DNA of 42,954 nucleotides from Candidatus Coprenecus stercoravium (GTDB taxonomy: Bacteria; Bacteroidota; Bacteroidia; Bacteroidales; UBA932): contig DXAW01000082.1 in NCBI GenBank assembly GCA_019116865.1, positions 1 to 42,954 of the forward strand, read 5' to 3'. The notes beneath the pieces are model-generated. The model worked only from the letters and a program-made list of their open reading frames with translations. It had not been told where the DNA came from and did no database searches. Of the stretch, positions 1-8,046 are shown piece by piece. Made by a program: the position numbers and the translations under genes. The first letter of the stretch is position 1, and each line of letters opens with the position of its first letter.

Positions 1-715
1 CACTTAGTACGATGATACCGATAACCCAGTACGGAATGAGCTTGCCGACGATGAAGGTAAGCTTCGGGACGGGGGTGACGTTGATCTGCTCGATGGTGCC
101 GGCCTCCTTCTCACCGACGATGTTCATAGCCGGGAGGAAACCGGTGATAAGGGCCACTACGAGCATGATCAGGGCCGGAATCATGGGTATCTTATAGTCC
201 ATCGTGGGATTGAACCAGTAGTAGGGGTCCACGGCTATGCCGCCGGGAGACGTCAGCGTCACGGCCCCGCGCTCCAGGTTCACCTCTTCGGCGAAGTCCA
301 TCACTATGACGTCGAGGTAGGACGTGCCGAGGCTGGCCTTGGTCCCGTTGACTGCATTGGCCTCTATCAGAAGAGAGCTGCCGCCCTCCGAGAGCAGGTC
401 CTGCTCAAATCCGTAGGGCACCTCGAGGATGATGTCCGCATCCCCGAACTCCACCTGCTCCATAGCATCGTCCGAGCGCATGAAGACCCCGGTGATGTCG
501 AAATATTCGGTAGAGGCTATCTTCTCAGTCAGCAGCCGGGAGAGGTCCGAGCGGTCGTTGTCCACCACGGCCACGTTGACGTTCTTTATCTCCATGGTGG
601 TGGCCCAGGGGAAGACCAGCATCACCAGTACGGGCAGGGCTATGACGATGAAGAGGATGAAGGGGTCTCTCGCCATCTGCTTGAATTCCTTTTCTATGAG
701 ATATTTGAGTATCAT
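1..715 (-). CDS. ABC-2 type transporter permease, N-terminal part (runs off window start)
   Basis: Minus-strand reading from ATG at 715: MILKYLIEKEFKQMARDPFILFIVIALPVLVMLVFPWATTMEIKNVNVAVVDNDRS..., the same architecture as the neighbouring permease; no stop before window edge. Confidence 0.85.
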   Translation of the reverse strand, partial: MILKYLIEKEFKQMARDPFILFIVIALPVLVMLVFPWATTMEIKNVNVAVVDNDRSDLSRLLTEKIASTEYFDITGVFMRSDDAMEQVEFGDADIILEVPYGFEQDLLSEGGSSLLIEANAVNGTKASLGTSYLDVIVMDFAEEVNLERGAVTLTSPGGIAVDPYYWFNPTMDYKIPMIPALIMLVVALITGFLPAMNIVGEKEAGTIEQINVTPVPKLTFIVGKLIPYWVIGIIVLS

Positions 716-1878
716 AGCCTGTCCTTGAATTTAAATACGCTCAGTCCGGTGATCACCGTCAGGAAGCCGCACAGAATCAGCACTGCGTCGAGGCAGTAGC
801 GGATGCCGAGGCCCTGAATCATCATCACCTTAATAGAGTCAATATACCATTTGGCCGGTACACAGTAGGATATCCACTGCAGCACCTTCGGCATGCTCTC
901 GATGGGGAAAAGCATGCCGGAGAGCAGCATCGTAGGGAGCATCAGCACCATGCCGGAGATAAGTATCGCCACCTCCTGCTTGGCCACGAGGGTCGATATC
1001 AGGATGCCTATCGACAGCGATACGAGAATGAACAGCAGCGACACCAGCACCACCCACATCAGGCTGCCCGATATCGGCACCTTTATCAGGAACACCGAAA
1101 GGCAGAGCACTATCAGCAGGATGAAGGCCGAGACCACGAAGTAGGGTATAGCCTTGGCCAGTATCACCGAGAAGGGCTTCACGGGCGAGACCAGCAGCAC
1201 CTCCATCGTCCCCCTCTCCTTCTCGCGGACGATGGATACCGAGGTCATCATCGCGCACACAAGCATGAGGATCATACCCATCACTCCGGGTACGAAGTTG
1301 AAAGCACTCTTCATCTGAGGATTGTACATCATGCGGGTAGAGGTGCGTATCTGTACGGGCGAGACTGCCTCCGCTGAAGAAGAGCCGCCGGCCGCAGCCT
1401 GGTTGAGAGCTGCCTCCTGAGCCAGTTCCTTCTGAAATGAGGAGACTATGCTGCTGACGTAGAATACAGCCATCGAGCCGATATTGGTGTTGGAGCCGTC
1501 CACGATTACCTGCAGGCGGCCGTCGGAGTCATGGACGGCGCGGTGGTAGAAATTGTCCTCGAAGACCAGGGCGATGTCCGCCGAGTTGGAGCGGAAGGCC
1601 TCCAGTACCCCGTCCTCCCCGTCCAGAAAAGCAGTTACCGTGAAATATTCACTGGCGTCTATCTGGCTGATGAGCCGCGATGTGGCCGCATCCCGCGAGG
1701 GATCGTAGACAGCCACCTTGACATCCTTGATCTCCGTGGAGAGTGCGAAGCCGAAGAGCACAATCATCACAACCGGCATCACGATGAGCACCATGAGGGC
1801 CCTCGTATCCCGGAGAATGTGGTTGAACTCCTTGCCCACAAAGGACATGAACCGTTTAAAATCCTGCATCCTTCCCAT
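712..1878 (-). CDS. ABC-2 type transporter permease (YhhJ/YbhR-like)
   Basis: 388 aa; N-terminal TM, large extracytoplasmic domain, then TM cluster with VREKERGTMEVLLVSPVKP motif typical of ABC-2 permeases. Confidence 0.9.
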   Translation of the reverse strand: MGRMQDFKRFMSFVGKEFNHILRDTRALMVLIVMPVVMIVLFGFALSTEIKDVKVAVYDPSRDAATSRLISQIDASEYFTVTAFLDGEDGVLEAFRSNSADIALVFEDNFYHRAVHDSDGRLQVIVDGSNTNIGSMAVFYVSSIVSSFQKELAQEAALNQAAAGGSSSAEAVSPVQIRTSTRMMYNPQMKSAFNFVPGVMGMILMLVCAMMTSVSIVREKERGTMEVLLVSPVKPFSVILAKAIPYFVVSAFILLIVLCLSVFLIKVPISGSLMWVVLVSLLFILVSLSIGILISTLVAKQEVAILISGMVLMLPTMLLSGMLFPIESMPKVLQWISYCVPAKWYIDSIKVMMIQGLGIRYCLDAVLILCGFLTVITGLSVFKFKDRL

Positions 1879-1882
1879 AGCG

Positions 1883-2689
1883 TCATTCCTCCCTTTTGGC
1901 CCGCCCGGCGAGCATTCTGAATACTTCGTCCATACCCGAGGCCCCGTACCGCTGCTTGAGAGCCGCCGGTGAGTCCAGCGCCTCTATCCTGCCGTCCACC
2001 ATGATGGAGACGCGGTTGCAGTACTCAGCCTCATCCATGTAGTGGGTCGTGACAAACACTGTGATGCCCCTCTCTGCGGCATCGTAGATCATCTCCCAGA
2101 ACCCGCGGCGGGTAGCGGGATCCACACCTCCGGTAGGTTCGTCCAGGAACACCACTTTGGGCTCGTGGAATATGGCCACTGAGAATGCAAGCCTCTGTTT
2201 CCATCCCAGCGGCAGGTCCCGTACCATGCGGTTCCTCTGCTCTGTCAGGTCGAGCCGCTGCAGCAGTTCCTCGGTCTTCTCCGCTATATCCCTGTCCTTC
2301 ATCCCGTAGATGCCTCCGAAGAGCCGGATATTCTCCCACACCCTGAGATTCTCGTAGAGGGAGAACTTCTGGCTCATGTAGCCGATTACCTTTTTGAGCC
2401 GCTTCACGTCGCTGTTGAAATGCAGGTCGTAGCCGGCTACCACAGCTCTGCCTTCAGTGGGCTTGCTCAGGCCGCAGAGAATCTTCATGGCCGTGGTCTT
2501 GCCGGCACCGTTGGCGCCCAGAAAACCGAATATCTCGCCCTGACGCACGGAAAAAGATATGTGGTCCACGGCGGTGAAGTCGCCGAAGCGCTTTGTCAGC
2601 CCTTCCGTGCGGATGACCTCGCCTTCCTGGAGAAACGGTTTCTCCTCGTGGCCTAGGAATTCCATTATGCGTTCTCTGGTCGTGCTCAT
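1883..2689 (-). CDS. ABC transporter ATP-binding protein
   Basis: Walker A GANGAGKTT, Walker B VVFLDEPTGGVDP; variant signature LPLGWKQRL. Confidence 0.93.
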   Translation of the reverse strand: MSTTRERIMEFLGHEEKPFLQEGEVIRTEGLTKRFGDFTAVDHISFSVRQGEIFGFLGANGAGKTTAMKILCGLSKPTEGRAVVAGYDLHFNSDVKRLKKVIGYMSQKFSLYENLRVWENIRLFGGIYGMKDRDIAEKTEELLQRLDLTEQRNRMVRDLPLGWKQRLAFSVAIFHEPKVVFLDEPTGGVDPATRRGFWEMIYDAAERGITVFVTTHYMDEAEYCNRVSIMVDGRIEALDSPAALKQRYGASGMDEVFRMLAGRAKREE

Positions 2690-3618
2690 GAGTGCTCCTC
2701 CAAGGTATCAAGGTACATGTAACAGTCTTCTATGTTGGGGCTGATGCGTTGTATGCTGAAGTCGCTGTGCCCCTGTGCGTGGAGTGCGGTGCTAAGAGTG
2801 TCGGTGAGCGCCTCGTCCGAAAGGCCGTCGGTGCGCATGACTACGTGGTGGGTGTCGCCGAAAGCGAAGCAACTGAACACCTGCGGTATGCGGCGTATGT
2901 CTCTTAGCAGCGACGGCATTTGCGGTCCGCTTACTGCCAGCAGCGGCAGAGTGAATTTGGAGATGATACCCGAGGGGGTGTCGGTGTCCAGAAAACGTCC
3001 TTTCTGTATCAGTGCTATCCGGTCGCACAGTGTGGCTTCGTCCATGTACGGAGTGGATACGACTATCGAGAGCCCCTGCTGCTTGAGTCTGGTAAGCATG
3101 TTCCAGAACTCTTTTCGGGAGACCGGATCCACGCCTGTGGTCGGCTCGTCGAGGAAAAGTACGTCCGGCTTGTGTATCAGGGCGCAGGACAGGGCCAGTT
3201 TCTGTTTCATGCCGCCTGACAGTGCTCCGGCCTTACGTTTCTTGAAAGGCTCCAGATAGGAGTATATATCCTTGACCAGATCGTAGTTCTCTTCGAGAGT
3301 CGTGCCGAAAAGGGTGGCGAAGAAGCGGATATTCTCCTCTACGCTCAGATCCTGGTAGAGGGAAAAGCGTCCGGGCATGTAGCCTACTTTGTTTCTTATC
3401 TCGTGGTAGTCTCTGACCACATCCAGCCCCAGTACCCTGGCTTCTCCTCCGTCGGGCAGGATGAGTGTGGTGAGGATGCGGAAAATCGATGTCTTGCCTG
3501 CGCCGTCGGGGCCGATGATGCCGAAAATCTCGCCTTCGCCTACATGAAACGACACTCCGCGGAGAGCCTCGTTGCTTCCGTAGTGCTTTCTGAGATTATC
3601 TGCCTCGACGCTGTACAT
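2686..3618 (-). CDS. ABC transporter ATP-binding protein
   Basis: Walker A GPDGAGKTS, signature LSGGMKQKL, Walker B VLFLDEPTTGVDP. Confidence 0.93.
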   Translation of the reverse strand: MYSVEADNLRKHYGSNEALRGVSFHVGEGEIFGIIGPDGAGKTSIFRILTTLILPDGGEARVLGLDVVRDYHEIRNKVGYMPGRFSLYQDLSVEENIRFFATLFGTTLEENYDLVKDIYSYLEPFKKRKAGALSGGMKQKLALSCALIHKPDVLFLDEPTTGVDPVSRKEFWNMLTRLKQQGLSIVVSTPYMDEATLCDRIALIQKGRFLDTDTPSGIISKFTLPLLAVSGPQMPSLLRDIRRIPQVFSCFAFGDTHHVVMRTDGLSDEALTDTLSTALHAQGHSDFSIQRISPNIEDCYMYLDTLEEHS

Positions 3619-3627
3619 GGGTGTTGA

Positions 3628-4545
3628 TTATATGAATTTCAGGTCTCCGTACATGCCTATCTTGACGTAGCCGTCGTTGATGAATGACACCTTGATGGCG
3701 TAGACCAGATTGGCCCGTTCGTCCCTGGTCTGGATGGTCTTGGGCGTGAATTCGGCCTGATCAGATATCCAGGATACTGTGCCCTCGTACTCCCTTGTGC
3801 CTTTCTCGCCCGAGTCGGCCAGTACTCTTACTTTCTGACCCAGCTTGATGCCTGTCAGCTGTGAGGCTGTGATGTAGGCCCTGAGGTGGAGGTGAGTCAT
3901 GTCGGCCACTTTGAACAGGGGCTTGCCTGCGGCGGTCAATTCCCCGGCCTCGGCATATTTGACAAGAACAGTGCCGTCAATAGGGGATACGATACGGCAG
4001 CGGCGCAGGGACTCCTCCACCTGGGCTATCTGGGCCCGGTAGGAGGCTGCCTCGGCTTCGGCGATAGTATTGTTCTGCGTGATGTCGGCCTCGGTGGCAG
4101 TCAGCTGTGTCTCCAGCAGTTTGATGGATGAGTTCAGGTCGTCCAGCTGTTTGGTGTTGGCTGCGTCGGCCTCGATGAGCTTGCTGACCCTGGCTGCCTC
4201 ACGGCGGTTGACATCTATCTGCTCCCTGATGTAGGCTGTCTGGGTCCCGATGTCCCTTTTACGGCTGAGGGCCGCGCTTACTCCGGCTTCAAGCTGTAGT
4301 TTCTGCAGGTGGAGCTGAACAGTGTCCACCATGCCGCATGTCTGGCCGGCGGAAAGGGCGCCTCCTTCCATTACATCCAGGCTGATCAGGCGTCCCGATG
4401 CCTCGGCTGATACGACCACTTCGGTAGCCTCGAAAGTGCCGGAGGCGTCATGGCCGGAGGTATCGTCCTTGCACGATGTGAGCGCTGCCAGCATCAGTCC
4501 CGCCGCTGCCGGCAGTATGTATGTCCATTTGATAAGTGTATTCAT
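3628..4545 (-). CDS. HlyD-family membrane fusion (periplasmic adaptor) lipoprotein
   Basis: Lipobox LTSC after signal peptide; biotinyl-lipoyl-like halves flanking a coiled coil (EATEVVVSAEASGRL / RCRIVSPIDGTVLVKYAEAGE). Confidence 0.9.
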   Translation of the reverse strand: MNTLIKWTYILPAAAGLMLAALTSCKDDTSGHDASGTFEATEVVVSAEASGRLISLDVMEGGALSAGQTCGMVDTVQLHLQKLQLEAGVSAALSRKRDIGTQTAYIREQIDVNRREAARVSKLIEADAANTKQLDDLNSSIKLLETQLTATEADITQNNTIAEAEAASYRAQIAQVEESLRRCRIVSPIDGTVLVKYAEAGELTAAGKPLFKVADMTHLHLRAYITASQLTGIKLGQKVRVLADSGEKGTREYEGTVSWISDQAEFTPKTIQTRDERANLVYAIKVSFINDGYVKIGMYGDLKFI

Positions 4546-4556
4546 ATCGGTATAGT

Positions 4557-5894
4557 TTAGCTGTTTTTAATCGTTTTCAGTTCGTAGATGGCTTTCATCA
4601 TTTCTATCTGGTGCATGATGAGCTGTTTGCGGGCCGCATTCTCCTTGTTTATCTCGGACACCAGGTCGGATGCGTTCTTGGTGCCGTTCTCTACTCCGGC
4701 CTCTGTGGACTTGCGGATATTCTCCCTGAGCTCCACTATCTTCTCATCATCCTCCACTATCTTGAAATATCTGCGTATCTCTGCCACCTGCTCCTCCACC
4801 TGGAGGTTGGTGTTGAACAGAAATGTCTCACGCACCGTATTGATCTGATCTTTCGAGTAGTTGACTATTTTCTTGCCGTAGCCAAGACTGTACAGCTGGC
4901 TGATGTTCCACACCAGACGGATGCCTCCTATGGCGAAAGGCTGGAAAGAGTTGTCCATCATGTTGAGGCCCGGCCGTCCGTAGCCGCCCCGTATGAAGAG
5001 ACTGAACTGCGGCAGTCCGCCGGCCGTCCAGTAGTCGAGCTGTGTGTCTATCTCCAGCTCCTGGGCCTTGTACAGGCTAAGCTCGGGCCGGCGTATCTCG
5101 GCCTCTATCAGGGCTGTCAGCATGGCCTCCCTGTCTATTCCGTCAGGCACCGGTATGACCAGGCAGCGGCTGTCGTCTATTTTCACTCCTGTCATGATAG
5201 TCAGTACCCGCAGGTAGGCGTCGAGCATCGAGCGCAGGCTTTCCCTGTTCTGGTTCTGAGTGATGCGCTCCACTTCTATCAGGTCCAGGTCGGAGAGGTT
5301 GGCCACACCGTTGGCGATACAGTTCTCTATCCTTTTGCGCTCTCTTTCAAGATCCGACATGAGTATGTCCACCTGCCTTATCTGCTGGTCGAGGTACAGT
5401 GCTCCGAAATACAGGTCGTTGACCTTCTCTCTGAGCGAATACATGTTGATGTCCTGCTGCGCCATGTCGACATCGGCCTTTGCCCTGATGTTGGCCCTGT
5501 TGGCGGCGATCATTCCTCCGTCCCACAGCACCTGCGACAGTTCGACGATGACGGCGTACTGGTCCTTGCTGAACGTGGGCATCTCTATTCCGTATGGACT
5601 GAGGTCGAAGGGAAACTCCAGCACGTCGGTCTGATACGAGGCGGAACCCTGCAGGGATATCTGGGGGAAATAGTTCATGTAGGCATTCTTGAGGGTGAAT
5701 TCCTCAGTGAGGTCCAGCAATTTGTAACGCTCGACCAGAGGATAGTTCTCCTCGACCAGTTCATAGCATCGTTCGATGGTGTATACTGCGGACGAGTCTG
5801 TGGCCGTAGCCGCCGGTGTCTGCTGGGCATAGGCTGTCACAGCGCCTGTCATCAGCGCGGCCGCTCCTATGATATATGTCTTTAGTGTATTCAT
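4557..5894 (-). CDS. TolC-family outer membrane efflux protein
   Basis: 445 aa, signal peptide, ERCYELVEENYPLVERYKLLDL start typical of OEP proteins; position in efflux operon. Confidence 0.88.
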   Translation of the reverse strand: MNTLKTYIIGAAALMTGAVTAYAQQTPAATATDSSAVYTIERCYELVEENYPLVERYKLLDLTEEFTLKNAYMNYFPQISLQGSASYQTDVLEFPFDLSPYGIEMPTFSKDQYAVIVELSQVLWDGGMIAANRANIRAKADVDMAQQDINMYSLREKVNDLYFGALYLDQQIRQVDILMSDLERERKRIENCIANGVANLSDLDLIEVERITQNQNRESLRSMLDAYLRVLTIMTGVKIDDSRCLVIPVPDGIDREAMLTALIEAEIRRPELSLYKAQELEIDTQLDYWTAGGLPQFSLFIRGGYGRPGLNMMDNSFQPFAIGGIRLVWNISQLYSLGYGKKIVNYSKDQINTVRETFLFNTNLQVEEQVAEIRRYFKIVEDDEKIVELRENIRKSTEAGVENGTKNASDLVSEINKENAARKQLIMHQIEMMKAIYELKTIKNS

Positions 5895-6523
5895 GGTCTG
5901 AGACTTGCGATAATAGTTCTGATTATTTCCTGTTTACGGCCGGCGATGAACTCTTCCCGGTTGGCGTCGGTGACAAGGCCGACTTCCTCCAGGAACGGCA
6001 GGACGACGAAGAATGTGACGACAAGGGAGAACATATTGAGAGTGATGTCCATAGTGCAGGTAGAGCGGATGCGTCCGCTTTCCATTTCCTCTCTAATCTT
6101 GGCCTCCAGCCTGGACGTGGCTTCTGTACACAGACTTACTATATTGTCCTTCAGGTTGATTCTTTGGTCCGGATTGATGATGAACTCACTGAGGAACATA
6201 AACGGCAGCCGCTCATTGGCCGCCATAAGATCGAAAAGCCTGGATGTGCGTACCTCGATCAGTTTCCCGAACGGAAGGGACTCGTCCTCCTGCTTTACGA
6301 TGCAGTCGATGAACTGCTGGAACTTTCCCTCGAATATTTTCGAGAAAAGGTTCTCCTTAGTCCTGAAGTAGTAGTGTACGAGGGCCTGGGTGCAGCCGGC
6401 CTCCTTGGCTATCTCCGTCATACTTGTCAGGTTATAGCCCTTGTTGAGGAAAAGTCTCTCCGCACATGCGAGGATTCGGCTTTCCATGCCTTCGTTTCCG
6501 CTATTGTCCTCCTTGTCTTTCAT
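5891..6523 (-). CDS. TetR/AcrR-family transcriptional regulator
   Basis: N-terminal HTH SRILACAERLFLNKGYNLTSMTEIAKEAGCTQALVHYYFRTKENLF; first gene of the efflux operon. Confidence 0.93.
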   Translation of the reverse strand: MKDKEDNSGNEGMESRILACAERLFLNKGYNLTSMTEIAKEAGCTQALVHYYFRTKENLFSKIFEGKFQQFIDCIVKQEDESLPFGKLIEVRTSRLFDLMAANERLPFMFLSEFIINPDQRINLKDNIVSLCTEATSRLEAKIREEMESGRIRSTCTMDITLNMFSLVVTFFVVLPFLEEVGLVTDANREEFIAGRKQEIIRTIIASLRP

Positions 6524-6527
6524 CGCT

Positions 6528-6546
6528 ATTTAATAATCAATTAAAT
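6528..6546. promoter_or_regulatory. Candidate TetR operator (7-5-7 inverted repeat ATTTAAT-AATCA-ATTAAAT)
   Basis: Perfect 7-bp arms between the tetR -7 box and the tetR start codon; AT-rich, so chance is possible. Confidence 0.35.
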
Positions 6547-6559
6547 ATTTTATTAATTA

Positions 6560-6567
6560 CAAATATA
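6560..6567 (-). promoter_or_regulatory. Bacteroidota -7 box (TATATTTG) for tetR-efflux operon
   Basis: Reverse complement of CAAATATA; matches TAnnTTTG; no clear -33 box. Confidence 0.5.
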
Positions 6568-6592
6568 ATACCATTTGCGGGATTTCCGACAT

Positions 6593-6623
6593 TTTGTGCC
6601 GGAAAAAGTTTTTGCTACTTTTG
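6593..6623 (+). promoter_or_regulatory. Bacteroidota sigma-ABfr-type promoter for MATE gene
   Basis: TTTG (6593-6596), 19-nt spacer, TACTTTTG (6616-6623). Confidence 0.7.
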
Positions 6624-6642
6624 CGGCCTTTTCGAGCAGAAT

Positions 6643-8046
6643 ATGACTTTAAGGGAATACATACCTTTTTATAGGAGAAATCTGAAAGTGGCGCTGCCGG
6701 TGATGGTGACTCAGGCCGGGCAGGTGCTGGTGCAGCTGGCAGACAATATCATGGTGGGACATCTGGGAGCCGCGGAGCTGGCGGGTGTATCGTTCGCCAA
6801 TGCCATCATCATGATAGGACTTGTGTTTGCAATCGGTTTCGCACAGGGAGTCACCCCTGTAGTGGGGCAGCATTTCGGCAAGGGCGACGGGAAGGCTGTG
6901 GCTGTGGCATTGAGCAATTCGGCGGTGCTCAACACCATTATGGCCGTTGTTCTTACGACAGTGATGCTGCTTGTGGGTGTGTTCATGGACAGGATGGGAC
7001 AGGACCCGGAGGTACTTGTCCATGCGAGGGATTACTATTTTATAATAGTGGCGGGCTTCATTCCGATGATAGCGTTTTTCAATGTCCGCTTCTTCTCGGA
7101 GGGTATCGGAAACACCCGCAACGAGATGTGGATAACTATCTGGACCAACCTGCTCAATATATTCCTGAACTGGGTGCTTATCTACGGTAATCTGGGAGCA
7201 CCGAGGCTAGGAGTGGCGGGTGCTGCCTGGGCCACGCTTATCTCCAGGGTGATAGGGGCCGTGGCCTTTCTGGTCATACTTTTCCGTGTGGAGGAGTACA
7301 GGCGCTTTGTCAGACTCACTCCGCGACGTCCCGTATCTCTGTCGGGAATGTACCGCCAGCTGAAGCTCTCGCTGCCTGTCTCATTGCAGAATCTGCTGGA
7401 GGTCACGGCATTCAGTTTTGCCGCCATCATGGTGGGGTGGATGGGTAAATACGACCTGGCCGCACATCAGATAGCGCAGAATCTCAGTTCTCTGTCTTTT
7501 ATGATAGCAACAGGTATCGGTGCGGCCGCTACTATCCGTGTATCGCACCAGTTCGGAGCCGGACGCAGGGAGGATGCGTATCATGCCGGCAAGGCGGCTG
7601 TGCATATGGCGGTGGCGATAATGCTGCTGTTCGGTGTGCTGTTCATCTCCATGCACCGGGTGATACCTTTTATATATACCGACGATCCTGCCGTGATACC
7701 CATAGCGGGCAGGCTTATCATCATTCTGGCTCTGTATCAGATTTTCGATGCGGTCCAGCTGGCAAGCCGTTCGTCGCTCCTGGGCCTTAAGGATATCAAT
7801 ATTCCGTTGATTTTCTCAGCCATATCCTATTATGTGGTCTGCCTGCCGAGCGCCTACTTCCTGGGATTTGTAATGGATTTGGGACCTGAGGGTGTATGGA
7901 TAGGCCTGTTGCTGGGTCTGGCTGTGGCCGCACTGCTGTTCTGTACCCGTTTCGTCCGTATCAGCCGGCGCTATATCCGCTCAGCCGGTGGATGTGACTA
8001 CAGAGAGAAGTCGCGCCAGGCCTCGCCGTCCCATTCGGAGGAGTAG
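6643..8046 (+). CDS. MATE-family multidrug efflux transporter
   Basis: LPVMVTQAGQVLVQLADNIMVGHLGAAELAGVSFANA and repeated 6-TM halves; start placed at 6643 (MTLREYIPF) because the promoter -7 box lies at 6616-6623, downstream of the listed ORF start. Confidence 0.93.
   Translation: MTLREYIPFYRRNLKVALPVMVTQAGQVLVQLADNIMVGHLGAAELAGVSFANAIIMIGLVFAIGFAQGVTPVVGQHFGKGDGKAVAVALSNSAVLNTIMAVVLTTVMLLVGVFMDRMGQDPEVLVHARDYYFIIVAGFIPMIAFFNVRFFSEGIGNTRNEMWITIWTNLLNIFLNWVLIYGNLGAPRLGVAGAAWATLISRVIGAVAFLVILFRVEEYRRFVRLTPRRPVSLSGMYRQLKLSLPVSLQNLLEVTAFSFAAIMVGWMGKYDLAAHQIAQNLSSLSFMIATGIGAAATIRVSHQFGAGRREDAYHAGKAAVHMAVAIMLLFGVLFISMHRVIPFIYTDDPAVIPIAGRLIIILALYQIFDAVQLASRSSLLGLKDINIPLIFSAISYYVVCLPSAYFLGFVMDLGPEGVWIGLLLGLAVAALLFCTRFVRISRRYIRSAGGCDYREKSRQASPSHSEE

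Noticed and set aside
839-1258. 139-aa minus-strand ORF and similar ORFs inside the ABC genes (e.g. 1531-1920, 2031-2339)
   Set aside because: Alternative frames within clear ABC permease/ATPase genes; low-complexity arginine/glycine/histidine-rich composition typical of out-of-frame GC-rich coding DNA.
4536-5885. 449-aa plus-strand ORF
   Set aside because: Lies entirely antisense to the well-supported tolC gene (4557-5894); composition (His/Leu/Val/Tyr-rich, no recognisable domain) is typical of an antisense shadow ORF.
5876-6544. 222-aa plus-strand ORF
   Set aside because: Antisense to the TetR gene, which has a clear HTH domain.
6466-6642. N-terminal extension of the MATE ORF
   Set aside because: Would start inside the tetR coding region and upstream of the promoter at 6593-6623; start at 6643 is more consistent.
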